From: a virus
DNA: 42,095 nucleotides
Direction: 5' to 3' (one strand)
Virus record (IMG/VR): IMGVR_UViG_3300042289_001213
Location: 1-42,095 of that record
The notes beneath the pieces were generated by a model. The model saw nothing but the letters and a program-made list of their open reading frames with translations. It was not told where the DNA came from and did not search any database. This document shows positions 15,084 through 24,900 of the stretch, one piece after another; positions within the stretch are counted from its first letter, which is position 1; each line of letters starts with the position of its first letter. Made by a program: the position numbers and the translations under genes.

Positions 15084-15471
15084 AAAAAGTTACTTTTTGC
15101 CACATCTGGACAGGTATCTACTGAAGGCGACTCTATATGTAGAGGTTGCCAGTGATAGCTTAACAACAGACAACCTAGGCAATATAGTTCCCTCTAGCCA
15201 TAAACAGCCCTTTATCTGTTACCTCAAGGAGACAGGTTCTAAAGGGGATTTGAAACAACAAAGACCAGGGGGAATGGGATTATCTCAAAGCTATATGAAA
15301 GGCTACCTTGTGGAGCCAATGGTGTTTCCTGATAGCGTTGTTTTACCTTGCGAGTTTGACGCAGAAATTGACGGCAAAAAGGGGAAGTTTTCAGCTAATA
15401 TCCATAATCAGCAACCCTGGGAAAAAGGATATACAGGGACTAAAATTGAGGGGTGGTGGATTGATAGTTGA
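15076..15471 (+). CDS. Hypothetical head-tail joining or tail protein
   Basis: Encodes 131 residues, beginning 8 bases before the chaperone stop with GAAGGGG upstream. Strand-rich, with LLKATLYVEVASD near the N terminus, a central basic SKGDLKQQRPGG turn, and a tryptophan-rich C terminus (WEKGYTGTKIEGWW). The layout recalls head-closure or neck proteins. Co-transcribed with the next gene. Family not recognised. Confidence 0.5.
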   Translation: MVRKSYFLPHLDRYLLKATLYVEVASDSLTTDNLGNIVPSSHKQPFICYLKETGSKGDLKQQRPGGMGLSQSYMKGYLVEPMVFPDSVVLPCEFDAEIDGKKGKFSANIHNQQPWEKGYTGTKIEGWWIDS

Positions 15472-15477
15472 GGTTTT

Positions 15478-15882
15478 ATGAGTATTAAAATCAACAAATC
15501 TGCATTAAATAAAGTTTTAAAAGCCGTTGACGATGCTTTCGCTGAGGTTGTCGTGGCTCTTGATAATGAATTTCATGCTGTGATAGAAGATCCTAACGAA
15601 TTTTCTGATCTAGGGTTAGATAATCAGGATATTATTGACACTGGGCGTTTTAATAATTCTCAGATTTTAAACGTTTCAAAACAGGGCGGTAAAACTGTTG
15701 CTAATTACGAATGGAACCCTCACAGTCCCGAAACTGGAGAACCCTACGCGGGACGCATTTTAACGGGCTTTAGAGCTTATCGGGTCGGGCGTTGGATACC
15801 GGGTCGGGACTGGACAGAACGGGCGGTTAAGAGGTTAGATCCGGTAGAGATGTTTGAGAATGAATTGAGGTATTTGTTGTGA
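15478..15882 (+). CDS. Tail completion / HK97 gp10-like protein
   Basis: Encodes 134 residues. Features typical of HK97 gp10-type tail completion proteins: an N-terminal helix, a DTGRFNNSQ segment, a YEWNPHSPETGEPYAG loop, and the C-terminal GRDWTERAVKRLDP motif. The ribosome binding site is TTGAGG. It is the last plus-strand gene of the left structural block; the minus-strand accessory block begins after it. Confidence 0.65.
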   Translation: MSIKINKSALNKVLKAVDDAFAEVVVALDNEFHAVIEDPNEFSDLGLDNQDIIDTGRFNNSQILNVSKQGGKTVANYEWNPHSPETGEPYAGRILTGFRAYRVGRWIPGRDWTERAVKRLDPVEMFENELRYLL

Positions 15883-15904
15883 GGGTTGGACAAACTTATT
15901 ATGA

Positions 15905-15996
15905 TATAATAAAAACCCCTCGCGGTGCGCTTAACACCCAGGGGAAGTAATCAATAAAAGGAAATTGACCACATGAACAACGTTACTAAATTATAG
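15905..15996 (+). promoter_or_regulatory. Promoter-hairpin element E4 with a seven-codon leader ORF
   Basis: TGATATAAT (TATAAT 15905-15910) is followed by AAAAA and the hairpin 15916-15944: CCCCT/AGGGG, internal loop CGC opposite C, GGTG/CACC, seven-base loop. Downstream are AAAAGG and a tiny ORF, MNNVTKL (15973-15996), which runs into the end of the convergent nuclease gene. Read on the minus strand, the same DNA is hairpin followed by TTTTTATTATA, a good intrinsic terminator for that nuclease gene. Confidence 0.65.
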
Positions 15997-16695
15997 TAAC
16001 TTAAAATGATCGTTGACAACCGTAACCCCAAATTCTTTACAGACTTGCTTAACAACCTCTATGTCAGTTGATTTGCTGATGTCAAACAGACAAAGGTAAA
16101 GTCTATGAGTAAGATAGTATTGACTATATCCACACAATTGTCCGAGTCCATGTTTCCATTGAGATCCTGACTTTATTTCGCACAAGATATCATCACCCAA
16201 AATATCTATCCGTCCAATGGGTGTAGAAACTTCCTTTGCAAACCCAAATCGTTTACTCAGTTTTTCTTGTATGTTTCTTTCCAGTAATTTGTAGGATGTT
16301 TTATCTTTTAAAGGTTTTAGATCCTTTAAGAACTCTTCAGTCCATTGTTTATGAGATATTCTTTCTTGCTTAATTTTGATTTCGCCATTAAATACCTTTT
16401 CAATTGCTTTGGGGGTAAAGAACTGATCTATTAAACTTTTCCAAGCAAGTTTATTCCCATCAAGATCCTCTTGACGAGCAAACATTACTATTTCCGATGT
16501 CTCATAATACTCTTTTGTTATATTGTATTTTTCTTTCAAACTTAACGGGCTTAAACCAAGGATAGTTGATAGCCCTTCAGTGTTGACATAAAACCCACCT
16601 GTTACGCCTTTAAATATCTTGACAGTTATTCCGTTTTGAAAAGTAAGAGATGTTGATTGTATTATAGAAAAGTCTTGTCCTGATATACTAGACAT
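15991..16695 (-). CDS. PD-(D/E)XK nuclease-like protein
   Basis: Encodes 234 residues. The C-terminal domain has GRIDILGDDILCEIKSG (D164, E173-x-K175), then W180 and LGQLCGYSQYY (Q186), the nuclease core and following helix seen in viral PD-(D/E)XK proteins that share an IEIK...W..GQ..Y motif. The N-terminal ~100 residues (GGFYVNTEGLSTILGLS) resemble the small DNA-binding domain of phage antirepressors. It starts from GAGG at a suitable distance. The E3 promoter-hairpin precedes it and E4 serves as its terminator, so it is a self-contained cassette. The target is unknown. Confidence 0.7.
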   Translation of the reverse strand: MSSISGQDFSIIQSTSLTFQNGITVKIFKGVTGGFYVNTEGLSTILGLSPLSLKEKYNITKEYYETSEIVMFARQEDLDGNKLAWKSLIDQFFTPKAIEKVFNGEIKIKQERISHKQWTEEFLKDLKPLKDKTSYKLLERNIQEKLSKRFGFAKEVSTPIGRIDILGDDILCEIKSGSQWKHGLGQLCGYSQYYLTHRLYLCLFDISKSTDIEVVKQVCKEFGVTVVNDHFKLL

Positions 16696-16710
16696 AGTTT
16701 GCCTCTACAG

Positions 16711-16765
16711 TAGGTGAACTCGTACCCTCGGACATTTGCCGTGTCGTGAGGGCATCTTTATTATA
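16711..16765 (-). promoter_or_regulatory. Promoter-hairpin element E3
   Basis: On the minus strand TGTGATATAAT (16765-16760) precedes the hairpin 16752-16725: CCCTC/GAGGG, internal loop, GACA/TGTC, seven-base loop. Then comes the tail GAGTTCACCTA (16721-16711), shared exactly with E2. The nuclease start codon follows 16 bases later. Stems differ from E1, E2, E4 and E5 but keep pairing. Confidence 0.65.
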
Positions 16766-16793
16766 TCACAATAAGCAAGCCAGAGGATAGGCA

Positions 16794-16887
16794 GGAATGG
16801 AAGTTGATTGAGGAACAGGAATTATTCTTATCTGGGATTTGGAATGGAAGTTGATTGAGGAACAGGAATTATTCTTAACTGGGATTT
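16794..16887. repeat. Tandem direct repeat, two 47-base units
   Basis: Units 16794-16840 and 16841-16887 begin GGAATGGAAGTTGATTG and differ at one base (TATC versus TAAC). A third partial unit (GGAATTGA) follows. No ORF crosses it. The near identity points to a recent duplication. It lies between E3 and a terminator, upstream of the nuclease promoter. Confidence 0.85.
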
Positions 16888-16901
16888 GGAATTGAATACT
16901 T

Positions 16902-16932
16902 AAAAGGCACGGGTTTGAATCCGTGCCTTTTT
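16902..16932 (-). terminator. Intrinsic terminator, likely bidirectional
   Basis: An eleven-base-pair stem AAAAGGCACGG/CCGTGCCTTTT (902-912/921-931 of 16 kb) with A-run and T-run on the two sides. It lies 6 bases past the stop of the 59-residue gene and closes the minus-strand accessory operon. Confidence 0.8.
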
Positions 16933-16937
16933 GGTAG

Positions 16938-17117
16938 TTAATGGTTTAATTCCTGCTCGATTCTGTCAAAAACCTCTTTGATTATTCTTAGGTTTTTAAT
17001 AGCTTGATTTCCTGTGTAGATTTCTGTTTTCCCGTAAATTGTTCTCACTCTTAGGATTGGTAATTGTGAGTTTGAATTACTGATTTGATATTCTTTAATG
17101 TCTTCAACTTTGATCAT
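16938..17117 (-). CDS. Small hypothetical protein, 59 residues
   Basis: An ATG at 17117 with AGGGAC upstream opens a 59-residue frame ending in TAA at 16938, directly before a terminator. It begins MIKVEDIKEYQIS and continues with a strand-turn-helix pattern (LRVRTIYGKTEIYTG, then NLRIIKEVFDRIEQEL). It is small, soluble and codes without interruption, so I take it as real. Family not recognised. Confidence 0.6.
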   Translation of the reverse strand: MIKVEDIKEYQISNSNSQLPILRVRTIYGKTEIYTGNQAIKNLRIIKEVFDRIEQELNH

Positions 17118-17156
17118 TGTTTTAGTCCCTATTTAATATGGTGTATTTGTCGCAGT

Positions 17157-17175
17157 CACCGGATTTGATCCGGTG
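17157..17175 (-). terminator. Hairpin after the LPD29-like gene
   Basis: CACCGGAT/ATCCGGTG with a three-base loop, followed on the plus side by GGCTTGTTTATTGG. A near copy (18237-18258) with the same flank GGCTTGTTTCTTGG lies after the 18270 gene. It may be an attenuator, because transcription probably continues into the 59-residue gene. Confidence 0.55.
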
Positions 17176-17197
17176 GCTTGTTTATTGGCTGGTTGAT

Positions 17198-17887
17198 TTA
17201 CAGAGCCTGAATAGCGATCGCGTACCAATCCTCAAAGGACTTGATTTTATTAAACTCCCCATTATTTATCAACTTTTTAACCCAGGCTTGGTAGATTTCA
17301 GAGAAGAAAACGTCATCGGGGTTTTGTTGGGGTGTCGGTGCGGGTGTGGCTTTTTTGAATGTTGAGAATTGAACTAGGTTGGACTCCGTTGTTGATTCGA
17401 CTGATACCGAGGTGGATTCCGTTTTGTCGGGTGTTTTTGCTTCGTCTGTGTCGGTCACGGTAGATTCCACTTTAAGCTCAACCCCGTTTTTAAGGTATTC
17501 GTAGTATTGTCTTGTTGTGGCACGGTCTTCTTTTCCTAAGAAGTTGTCAAAAGTTCCTCTCGCTCCATTCCAAACCATCTCGCTATTATTGGCTTTTGTT
17601 AGGTTCATCGCCCATTCTTCTCTTTCTTTTGTATATGTGGGATATAGGTTGATCCCGTACCCTTCATATCGAACATTAAAATAAACCGTGCTACCAGAAA
17701 TCTGAACTGTATCGTATTTACTTGTTATTGCATCAACCTTTGCGACTGTAGCTTCTGTTTTAAGCTCTATCTCCCATCTGACATCGACACTATATCTTGT
17801 GGTGTTAACCGTGAATTTAATGCCGGGGAACTCTTTTTTGAGTGCTTTTTTTAATTCTCTTGCGGGTGATGCGGTTGTCATTGTCAT
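17198..17887 (-). CDS. LPD29-like domain protein
   Basis: Encodes 229 residues. The N-terminal ~95 residues (ARELKKALKKEFPGIKFTV, then YSVDVRWEIE and a VYFNVRYEGYG strand) match the plan of LPD29, a small domain found in large polyvalent proteins of phages and mobile elements. A linker rich in Thr, Ser, Glu and Pro (about 138-185) leads to a C-terminal helical region (FFSEIYQAWVKKLI). The start is supported by AAGGA eight bases upstream. It is driven by promoter copy A. Function unknown; LPD domains are suspected to be injected or conflict-related proteins. Confidence 0.65.
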   Translation of the reverse strand: MTMTTASPARELKKALKKEFPGIKFTVNTTRYSVDVRWEIELKTEATVAKVDAITSKYDTVQISGSTVYFNVRYEGYGINLYPTYTKEREEWAMNLTKANNSEMVWNGARGTFDNFLGKEDRATTRQYYEYLKNGVELKVESTVTDTDEAKTPDKTESTSVSVESTTESNLVQFSTFKKATPAPTPQQNPDDVFFSEIYQAWVKKLINNGEFNKIKSFEDWYAIAIQAL

Positions 17888-17892
17888 TGTCT

Positions 17893-17977
17893 TTGTCCTT
17901 TGCTTCGTGTTTTATCCTTACAATTAATATAGTACAGATATCCAGAATATGTCAAGCGTTTTCTGAAAATATTTTTT
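17893..17977 (-). promoter_or_regulatory. Promoter repeat copy A
   Basis: A near-consensus sigma-70-type promoter: TTGACA (17955-17950), 18-base spacer, TATATT (17931-17926), then a leader with TTGTAAGGATAAAACACG and AAAGGAC before the 17887 start. About 85 bases match copy B (18818-18901) almost exactly, with one base inserted in the leader. The spacer contains TCTGGATATCTG, a partial palindrome that could be an operator. Confidence 0.8.
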
Positions 17978-18206
17978 ATTTCTTCCGTCTCTCCCTCCTG
18001 TAGTGCATTTGGCACAATCCCCCGGCGTAATGGGGTTTGTCACAGAGGGTGCAAGTCCGACCTTTTGATGTGCCACTGGGTCGCCCTGCTTTTCCCTGTT
18101 GTGCGGGATCTGTTAGCTGTTTGTGGCATTCAGGGCATTTGTAGGCTTGACGACCTCTCTTAAATCCGTCTAGCCACATTGCGGTGTTACATTCTGGACA
18201 ATTCAT
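17976..18206 (-). CDS. Zinc-ribbon protein, 76 residues
   Basis: The first half is a zinc ribbon CPECNTAMWLDG...GRQAYKCPEC with the same CxxCxxxMxxxG...G.Q...CxxC pattern as the protein at 344-775. A GRPSG motif follows, then a second metal site CTLCDKPHYAGGLCQMHYRRERR at the C terminus. It lacks a Shine-Dalgarno sequence, and its leader (TGTAAAGATAAAACACAA) resembles that of promoter copies A and B. Likely a nucleic-acid-binding accessory protein sitting between the two duplicated cassettes. Confidence 0.7.
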   Translation of the reverse strand: MNCPECNTAMWLDGFKRGRQAYKCPECHKQLTDPAQQGKAGRPSGTSKGRTCTLCDKPHYAGGLCQMHYRRERRKK

Positions 18207-18236
18207 ATTATGATGGGGTTGTGTTTTATCTTTACA

Positions 18237-18258
18237 GCCACCGGGTTTATTCGGTGGC
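18237..18258 (-). terminator. Hairpin after the 18270 gene
   Basis: GCCACCG/CGGTGGC with an eight-base loop, paralogous to the hairpin at 17157-17175 including the GGCTTGTTT flank. It lies 11 bases past the gene's stop codon and ahead of the zinc-ribbon gene. Probably an attenuator or terminator. Confidence 0.5.
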
Positions 18259-18269
18259 TTGTTTCTTGG

Positions 18270-18812
18270 TTAGGGCTTGCGATTATTAGTCAAGATGTCG
18301 CAAGTTAATAAAACCTTATTAGCTTGACTAACAAAGTTTCCAGGAAACCGCCAATTAATCATGTATGTATGAGACATATCTTCTAATTTTAGTCCACCGT
18401 TGCCTGAACTATTTTTATAAACTTTCATCATCTCTTGTAAACCCATCATAACCCCGTAAGATGCTCGACCATTAAACTGCCAATATTCGCCATATTCATC
18501 ACTCCACTTAGCTGTGGCGTTAGCAATTAATTTTTGAATACTTTTGATTGTTATTTTGAATTTTTCGCTATCACCCTCATTTTTTACGGGGAAGTTTAAT
18601 ACTTGTGAGCCAACATTTATTGTGATTGTTTCTGCAACTTTCTCGACTTGTTTGACGGGCTTGGTTGTTATTCCTTTGTAGAAATCTTCGATTTTCCCTT
18701 CTAGCTGAGTTAACTCAAAAGCCCACTTTCTAATTAGTGACTTGACGCTTTTGAACTTGGACATTAAAGATTTTAGTTGTAAGTATCTTTTTGTCAGTGA
18801 TTGAATAGCCAT
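18270..18812 (-). CDS. Hypothetical accessory protein
   Basis: Encodes 180 residues. A basic helical N terminus (about 1-50) is followed by a short linker with repeated Val/Lys and a globular part with ETITINVGSQVLNFPV and WSDEYGEYWQFNGRASYGVMMG. The start is supported by AAGGAC. It shares promoter and hairpin architecture with the 17198 gene, but the proteins are not visibly related. No family recognised. Confidence 0.6.
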   Translation of the reverse strand: MAIQSLTKRYLQLKSLMSKFKSVKSLIRKWAFELTQLEGKIEDFYKGITTKPVKQVEKVAETITINVGSQVLNFPVKNEGDSEKFKITIKSIQKLIANATAKWSDEYGEYWQFNGRASYGVMMGLQEMMKVYKNSSGNGGLKLEDMSHTYMINWRFPGNFVSQANKVLLTCDILTNNRKP

Positions 18813-18817
18813 GTCGT

Positions 18818-18901
18818 TTTGTCCTTTGCTTGTGTTTTATCCTTACAATTAATATAGTACAGATATCCAGAATATGTCAAGCGTTTTCTGAAAATATTTT
18901 T
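18818..18901 (-). promoter_or_regulatory. Promoter repeat copy B
   Basis: TTGACA (18880-18875), 18-base spacer, TATATT (18856-18851) and the same leader as copy A. It lies 21 bases downstream of the tape measure stop and drives the 18270 gene independently of tail transcription. Confidence 0.8.
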
Positions 18902-18922
18902 TTGAGGTGTTGCGATCGCCTG

Positions 18923-21900
18923 CTAATACATATTTTTAGCCCGTGTCCAGTCAGCCAAAACTTGACGACTATCACCTGTTGGGTCACTGGATACAACGGT
19001 TAAATTCTCCACATTTGGGGCGGTCGGTTTGTTGATCAGTCCCTCGATTGCAGTAAGGAGCGAGTCCAGTTTGGTATTGATTTGAGAAGTTAGGTCTACC
19101 ATCGGAGTGATTGGGGATAAATCAAATTTGATAGAAGACATATCTACCTGAATTATCTGATCGACGTTTATAGCCCCTTGAGATGCCAACTCACCTCCTC
19201 TTAGCGCCGTGTCCTGCAACGCCTTCCGGTTTGCTTCTTGCAATGCAAACCTTTCATTATTCTGGTCAGATGCCAAAGCCTGTTGATCAATCCCTGCAAT
19301 CTGATTGGATACCGTCAACTTATCAACAGCAATCCCTAACTGTTGTTGACTTAACTGAGTCCCCTGTTTGGTCAATTCGTAAGCCTGTTGTGCGTTTTGA
19401 ATCTCCCTTGGGTCGCCATTGACATTAGCTTTTTCCAGTGCAATTTTAGCCTGTAATTCGGCTTGTCGTGCCTTGTTCAAGCTAATACTCGCCTCCATAA
19501 TGGCATTCTCGGCTGTGAGTTTGTTGATCACTTTTTGCAATTGCATTTGAGCATTTTGAATCTTTTGCTGTTGCTCCAATTGCCGAGTTTTCATCTCTAA
19601 AAGTTTCTTTTCCTCTAAAGCTGATTGGTTGAATTGTTTAGTCCGCAAATCACGAATATCAGACTCGGATAAGAATGTGCTGCCAGACCCCGCGCCCGCC
19701 ATTTTCCGAATTAGATCCATCAGGTAACGAGTTCCTTTGTATTCAGCAAAATTAATGGAATTGTCCGCAGCCCGTTTCTGCAAGTCTGGCAACCGCCCCA
19801 ATAAATCCTCGGCACTACGAGATCGATCAAGCGCGGCTTGTCTTCTCTGTTCTTCACCTTTGAATAACGACTGCTGTAATTTGACCTGAGCCTCCATCAC
19901 AGTTTTCTCTCGGTCTAAACTCTCAACTATTTGCTTGCGTTTTTCTAACCCGTAGGAATATCCCATTTCCTGTTGCTGGAAAATGAGATCAATTCGAGAT
20001 GATTCATCATCAAGAGCTAAAATTTTGAGGTCTTTTAATTGCTTAACCTTCTCAATTTGTTTATTAATTAAATCAAGTTTTAACTGTTCAGCTTTTATGG
20101 TTAGATCCGCCGTTCTTTCCTCTGCTTCTCGCTCGGTTAGGGCGTTCTGTTGACGGAGTTTGGCAACTTGTTTAATCTGGGTTAATGTTTCCTTGAGTTG
20201 CTTTTTAGCTTGATCTCCTTGTATTTGAGTGAGTGCGATCGCTGATTGCTGCTCGGCTCTTTGACTTCCAATTAAATCAATTTGCCCTAACTGTTTTTGT
20301 CTAACAATTTGCTCTTGACGAATAGCACTTAATTGGAGAATGTTTTCTTGTTTCTTGGTTGCCCGTTCAAAATCTTCAACCATCCGGCTGTACATTCTAT
20401 CTCTGTCTTCGATAGTCCGTTGGTTGATTCGTTGGTGTTGCTGTAGCTCATAGTCCTTTAATTGGAGTGTAGTTGAGGTTATATCCTGTTCAATCTGCCG
20501 AGAGCGGTCTTCATATTCCCGTTGGGTTATTTCACGCTTAGCATAATGAGATTGCAGAATAGATAAACGACGCTGTAATTCCTGCTCATAGGCTGTACTG
20601 GTCTGGAATTGAACAGCAAGTGTTTCATCCTCTGTTTGGCGAGTGGTTTGAGTCTGGGCATCTTCACCGGATCTAGTCCGAGTATCTAATACGACTTCCC
20701 TTTGAATCTGGCTATTTTTCTGATTAATTTGAGCTAGGGATTCCCTGAGCTTGAGTTGATGCTCAATTTTTTGATTTTCTCTGTCTAATAAATCAAGGCG
20801 AAGCTGTTGAACGGCTTGTCTTAACTGTAACTCCTGTTCGGCTACCTGTTGAACGGCCTGTACAGATTGAAGTTCCAAATCACGGCGGCGGGTTGCGAAT
20901 TCCTCAGCAGATATCAACCCTTTGCGGTAATATCCTTGCAAGGTTTCTAAAGATATTTTGGCAATTTGTTCATTCTGTTTTGCAGTATCTAAAGATATTT
21001 TTCCTTTTGCTACGTCAACTTCGTAGGGCTTAATTTGTCCCGATAATTGACCCTTGGCAACTCCTAGTAAGCTCCGAGATTCCCCAACCTGAACTTTTCC
21101 CTGAGCTTCGGCTTTGTAGTAATCAAATCGACTCAATAACGTTTGAGACTTTTCTTTTTCTAATGCCAGAGTAGCTTCGGCTTCCTCTCGCTGCAAACCA
21201 ATCAAACTTGACTCTTGTTCCCGTAGCAAAATCAAGGCCTCTAACGCCTTGCGTCGCTGTGTATCAGCTTCATCAACACCCTCTAACTCAATCTTTAACC
21301 TCTCTAAACTGTCACCGCCATAATTCGCCGCGTATTGCGACATTAATGGGTCTTGTAATAGCTCTTTAAGTCCTTTGATTGCATTTTTGGAGATGTTTAT
21401 TTTATTGTTCACTAATTCCAAAGCATTCTCAGATCGTTTTAAACTTGCAGAACTTGCGGCAAAAACATCCTTGGTAAAACCTTTAAATTCTGTTTCAGCG
21501 ATCGCTCGAAGATTCTTATCTGCCAATTCAGAGGCGACACGATTGAACATTTCCATCTCAACTCTAATATTAGCCAATACCTTCATTAGCTCGGATAAAG
21601 TTGTTTGCGCTCCGGTTTGCCTCTCGATATTTTGAAGTTCAATCTTGTAGGCTTTCAATACTTCAATAGTAGCGAGGGCTTCTGCTCTTAACTTGCTATC
21701 GTTAGTTTCCTTGGCTAATTTCTGATAGTTTTCTAATTCTATATTTACATTAATTAAACCATCAGATAACGGTTGCCCTAGCGTATCTCTTAATTTCCGA
21801 ATTTGCACTATTTGATCATTTATTTGTGATTGCGATTTTGGGTCTTTGGTTAAGCTAGATTTTTGCCGTAGTATTTCAACTTGAGCATTTAATTCTTTAA

Positions 21901-24900
21901 TTCTGGTAATATTGTCTTTGCTTTTAGCTGGATCAATATAATCAAAGAGCTCTTTCAAAGCTCCCGACGCTCTGCTTTGTTGGAGTTGTTTAACCTGTCT
22001 AGCGTCAACAACAGTCTGCTTTAGACTGTCTCTAAGTTCTTTGTCTTGAGCATTTTCTGTTGCAGCAAACGGATTAATAGCATTAAGAGCGTTTAACGGG
22101 TTCGCAAATCTATTTATTTTTTGTAAAGCATTTTCGCTTTTTCTCTCGTCAGCAATTCGCTTTTTAGTTATCGAGTATTCTGTTTCTGGCTTCCCTCCAG
22201 GAGCGGGTGTAGCTTTTCCTTTATTAAGTTCTTTAACTAAATCCTTAACCTCTTGTCTTGATTTTTGGAGGTTTTTGATTAGGGATTCTGACCAAGTTTG
22301 TACCGTTGTTTTGGAGAAAAAGGTATCCCAGACATCAGCTAATATTTTAAATGCCTCGATTGTTAACCAGACAACTGCTGTGACTGTAGCGAATTTAGCT
22401 ACAGAAGGGACTATGAAGTTGTTGATAGCGTATCTTAAACCCCTTACAGCTTTTGTGACGGTAAAAGATACTGCGTGGATATCCCATAACCCTTTTACTA
22501 ATCTAACAACAGAAGGTAAAAACCTGCCCAATGCCACAGCAGTAGCAGTCTGAATAATTTGTGAGAATGTTCCTGCGTATTGAGTAACTCCTTTTATGAC
22601 CCCGCTCAATACATTCATCCCTGTGATCAGGATTCCTTGAAACTCTTTCCCAGCAGCAACCTGTATTTCTGTGATAGCGGTTTTTAATCGGGTTAAGGAA
22701 GATTGGGCGGTATTGGAAGCTCCTGCTACACCATCTGCTGTTTCTGAAGATAATTGATTGGCAAATTTAGGAAGAAAATCCGTAGCAGCAAGTTGTCCAG
22801 TCGCAATAAGTTTAAATAGTTCTTGCTCCGTAAGGTTCATGGATCTCGCTGCAATTTGGAAGGCACCCGGAATTCTTTCGGCCAACTGCCCTCTGAGTTC
22901 CTCCATGCTCACAGTGTTGTGATGCTCGTATCCCTGAGCATCTAAATAGAGATGGTCTCCACTAATAAAAAACCCGAAAAACTCCCCAACGTTTAACCTT
23001 TCAATCGTGAATTCTTCTATATTCCAATGTTCGTTAATTAATTTATAGTTTGCTTTTTCTTTAGGACTTAGCTCAATGTAATCAAATAAATTAACAGTGT
23101 TTTTAACGCCGTTCTCGTCAAAGAGTCTCATCTTGTGACTGCGGTTAACGACAAATGAGTCTCCATGTTTGGGCTTGATATTCCATAATTCTTCTGTGCC
23201 ATGTGCCAACATTAAAACTTTTCGAGGGGTTTTATCGACTCCCATCAAATAATCCCCCACTTTAATGTTTTCTACTTTTTTAGTAGAGCCATCAGCCATT
23301 CTAATTAGCGAACCTTTCCCGTGACAACCTTTCCCTGCTATTTGAGAAATTGCAAGGATAGAGCCTTCTAATTCTTCTCCCGTTAATCCAAATACCGTCC
23401 CAGCTTGCATTAGTCCAGACATTAATTGATTTGTTATCTTCCCTTCCATCGGAGTGTTTCGGGTGCTGGCTGCTAATTTTTTATAACTTTGTAGGGCTGG
23501 CTCTATAGCTGAAGATGTGCGTTCAATTTCACTTCTTAAGAATGCGATTTGTTTTGCACCTGCTTTTGTTCCTCCTGACAAAAAGTTAATGGTGTTTTCT
23601 AATACTTGAAAGCGTTTTGTAACTTCAAAAGTCCCTGAAGCAATATTTTGAAATTGGTTTTTAAAAAAATCTAATGTATTAAAACTAACAAAAGCCCTCC
23701 TAAACTTGACAAGTAAAGACAAGAATGGCTGATCTTTTTTATTACTAATATCCGAAAGACTTTTGATTTCGTCTATAAATCTTTTCAAAGGAGAAGATGA
23801 TCTGGTTTCTTGACGATCTAATCCAGATTCAACGTTTTCTAGTTTTCCAACTGACTCCAACATTCTTGCGACAGCTTCTTGTGCTTTTTCTGCATCAGGG
23901 GGGAGATTTGCAGCAATTTCCACTAACGCTTCTGAGATAGAATCCAAACCCTCTGTAGCTCCATCAAGTCCTAATATCCCCTCAAACTCAAAAGGATCAG
24001 ACCCTATGGCATTTATTTTTTCAATGTTTTCCTCTATAGAATTTAAAGCAATTAAAACAGATGGATCTATTGATCCTCCGTCTATTAGACTCTCTATGTT
24101 GCTTCTAATTTTTATGAGAAGATCTTTAAAATCTTCACCTTCTTCTATCGCGTCCTTGAAAAAATCAGCCTCTTTTTTGTTAATATCATTCTCTATGTCT
24201 ACTAAATCAAAAGGGGGTGTTTTTGATGTACTAGGATCTGGTGTAGTGGGTGTTAGCACTGCGGGTGTTTTTTGTCCTAAAAGGTTTTTAACCTTTACCC
24301 CAAAACCTTTAATAGCTTTCCCTATGTCAAAATATAAAACTTTTGCAATCTCAGGGGCATTTCTTTCTAGGAAGGGTTGGACAGCTTTACTTACTGCAAT
24401 AGCCCCAGCCCCTGCGGCAAGAGTTAAAACAACGGGAACAGCTATAGGACTGGCCGCAACAGATCCAGCAGCCAAGCCACCAGTTGATGCCATTGCACCC
24501 CCTTGGGTTCCAAACACGCCAACCCCCAATGCTCCAATCCCCAACAAAGCCTGTTGTCCTGACTGAACTTGCATTTTTTCGGGAATCTGTAGTTGAGGCA
24601 TTGGAATTTTTAAGTCGGGTAGCTCTATGTTTTCTGCCTTCCCTAGCTTGGCTTCTTCTTTTGTGAGGTTTTCAGCAATAGAGTCCGCTCTTTCTCCATA
24701 AGCCTTCAATGCTGATATCATCCCCTGAATATTTTGCCCTATTGATTGAGGAATGCTATACTCTTCTTTTATGTTTTCAAGTTGAGTTACAGCATCAAAA
24801 ATGGCATCCAAAACATCATAGGATTTGACTTTTATATCAGTCAAAGCATTCGACAATTCTTTTTCACCTGAAATATCTTTTAACCCTTTTATTAAATTAT

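Noticed and set aside
16794-16887. CRISPR array
   Set aside because: The two 47-base units are directly adjacent with no unique spacer, and no cas gene is near.
17138-17365. Plus-strand 75-residue ORF
   Set aside because: It is antisense to the end of the LPD29-like gene and spans its terminator hairpin; no coding features.
24006-24566. A 186-residue plus-strand ORF inside the tape measure gene
   Set aside because: It is the antisense shadow of the Ala/Gly-rich hydrophobic segment, has no ribosome binding site and interrupts nothing; the minus-strand frame is clearly the real one.
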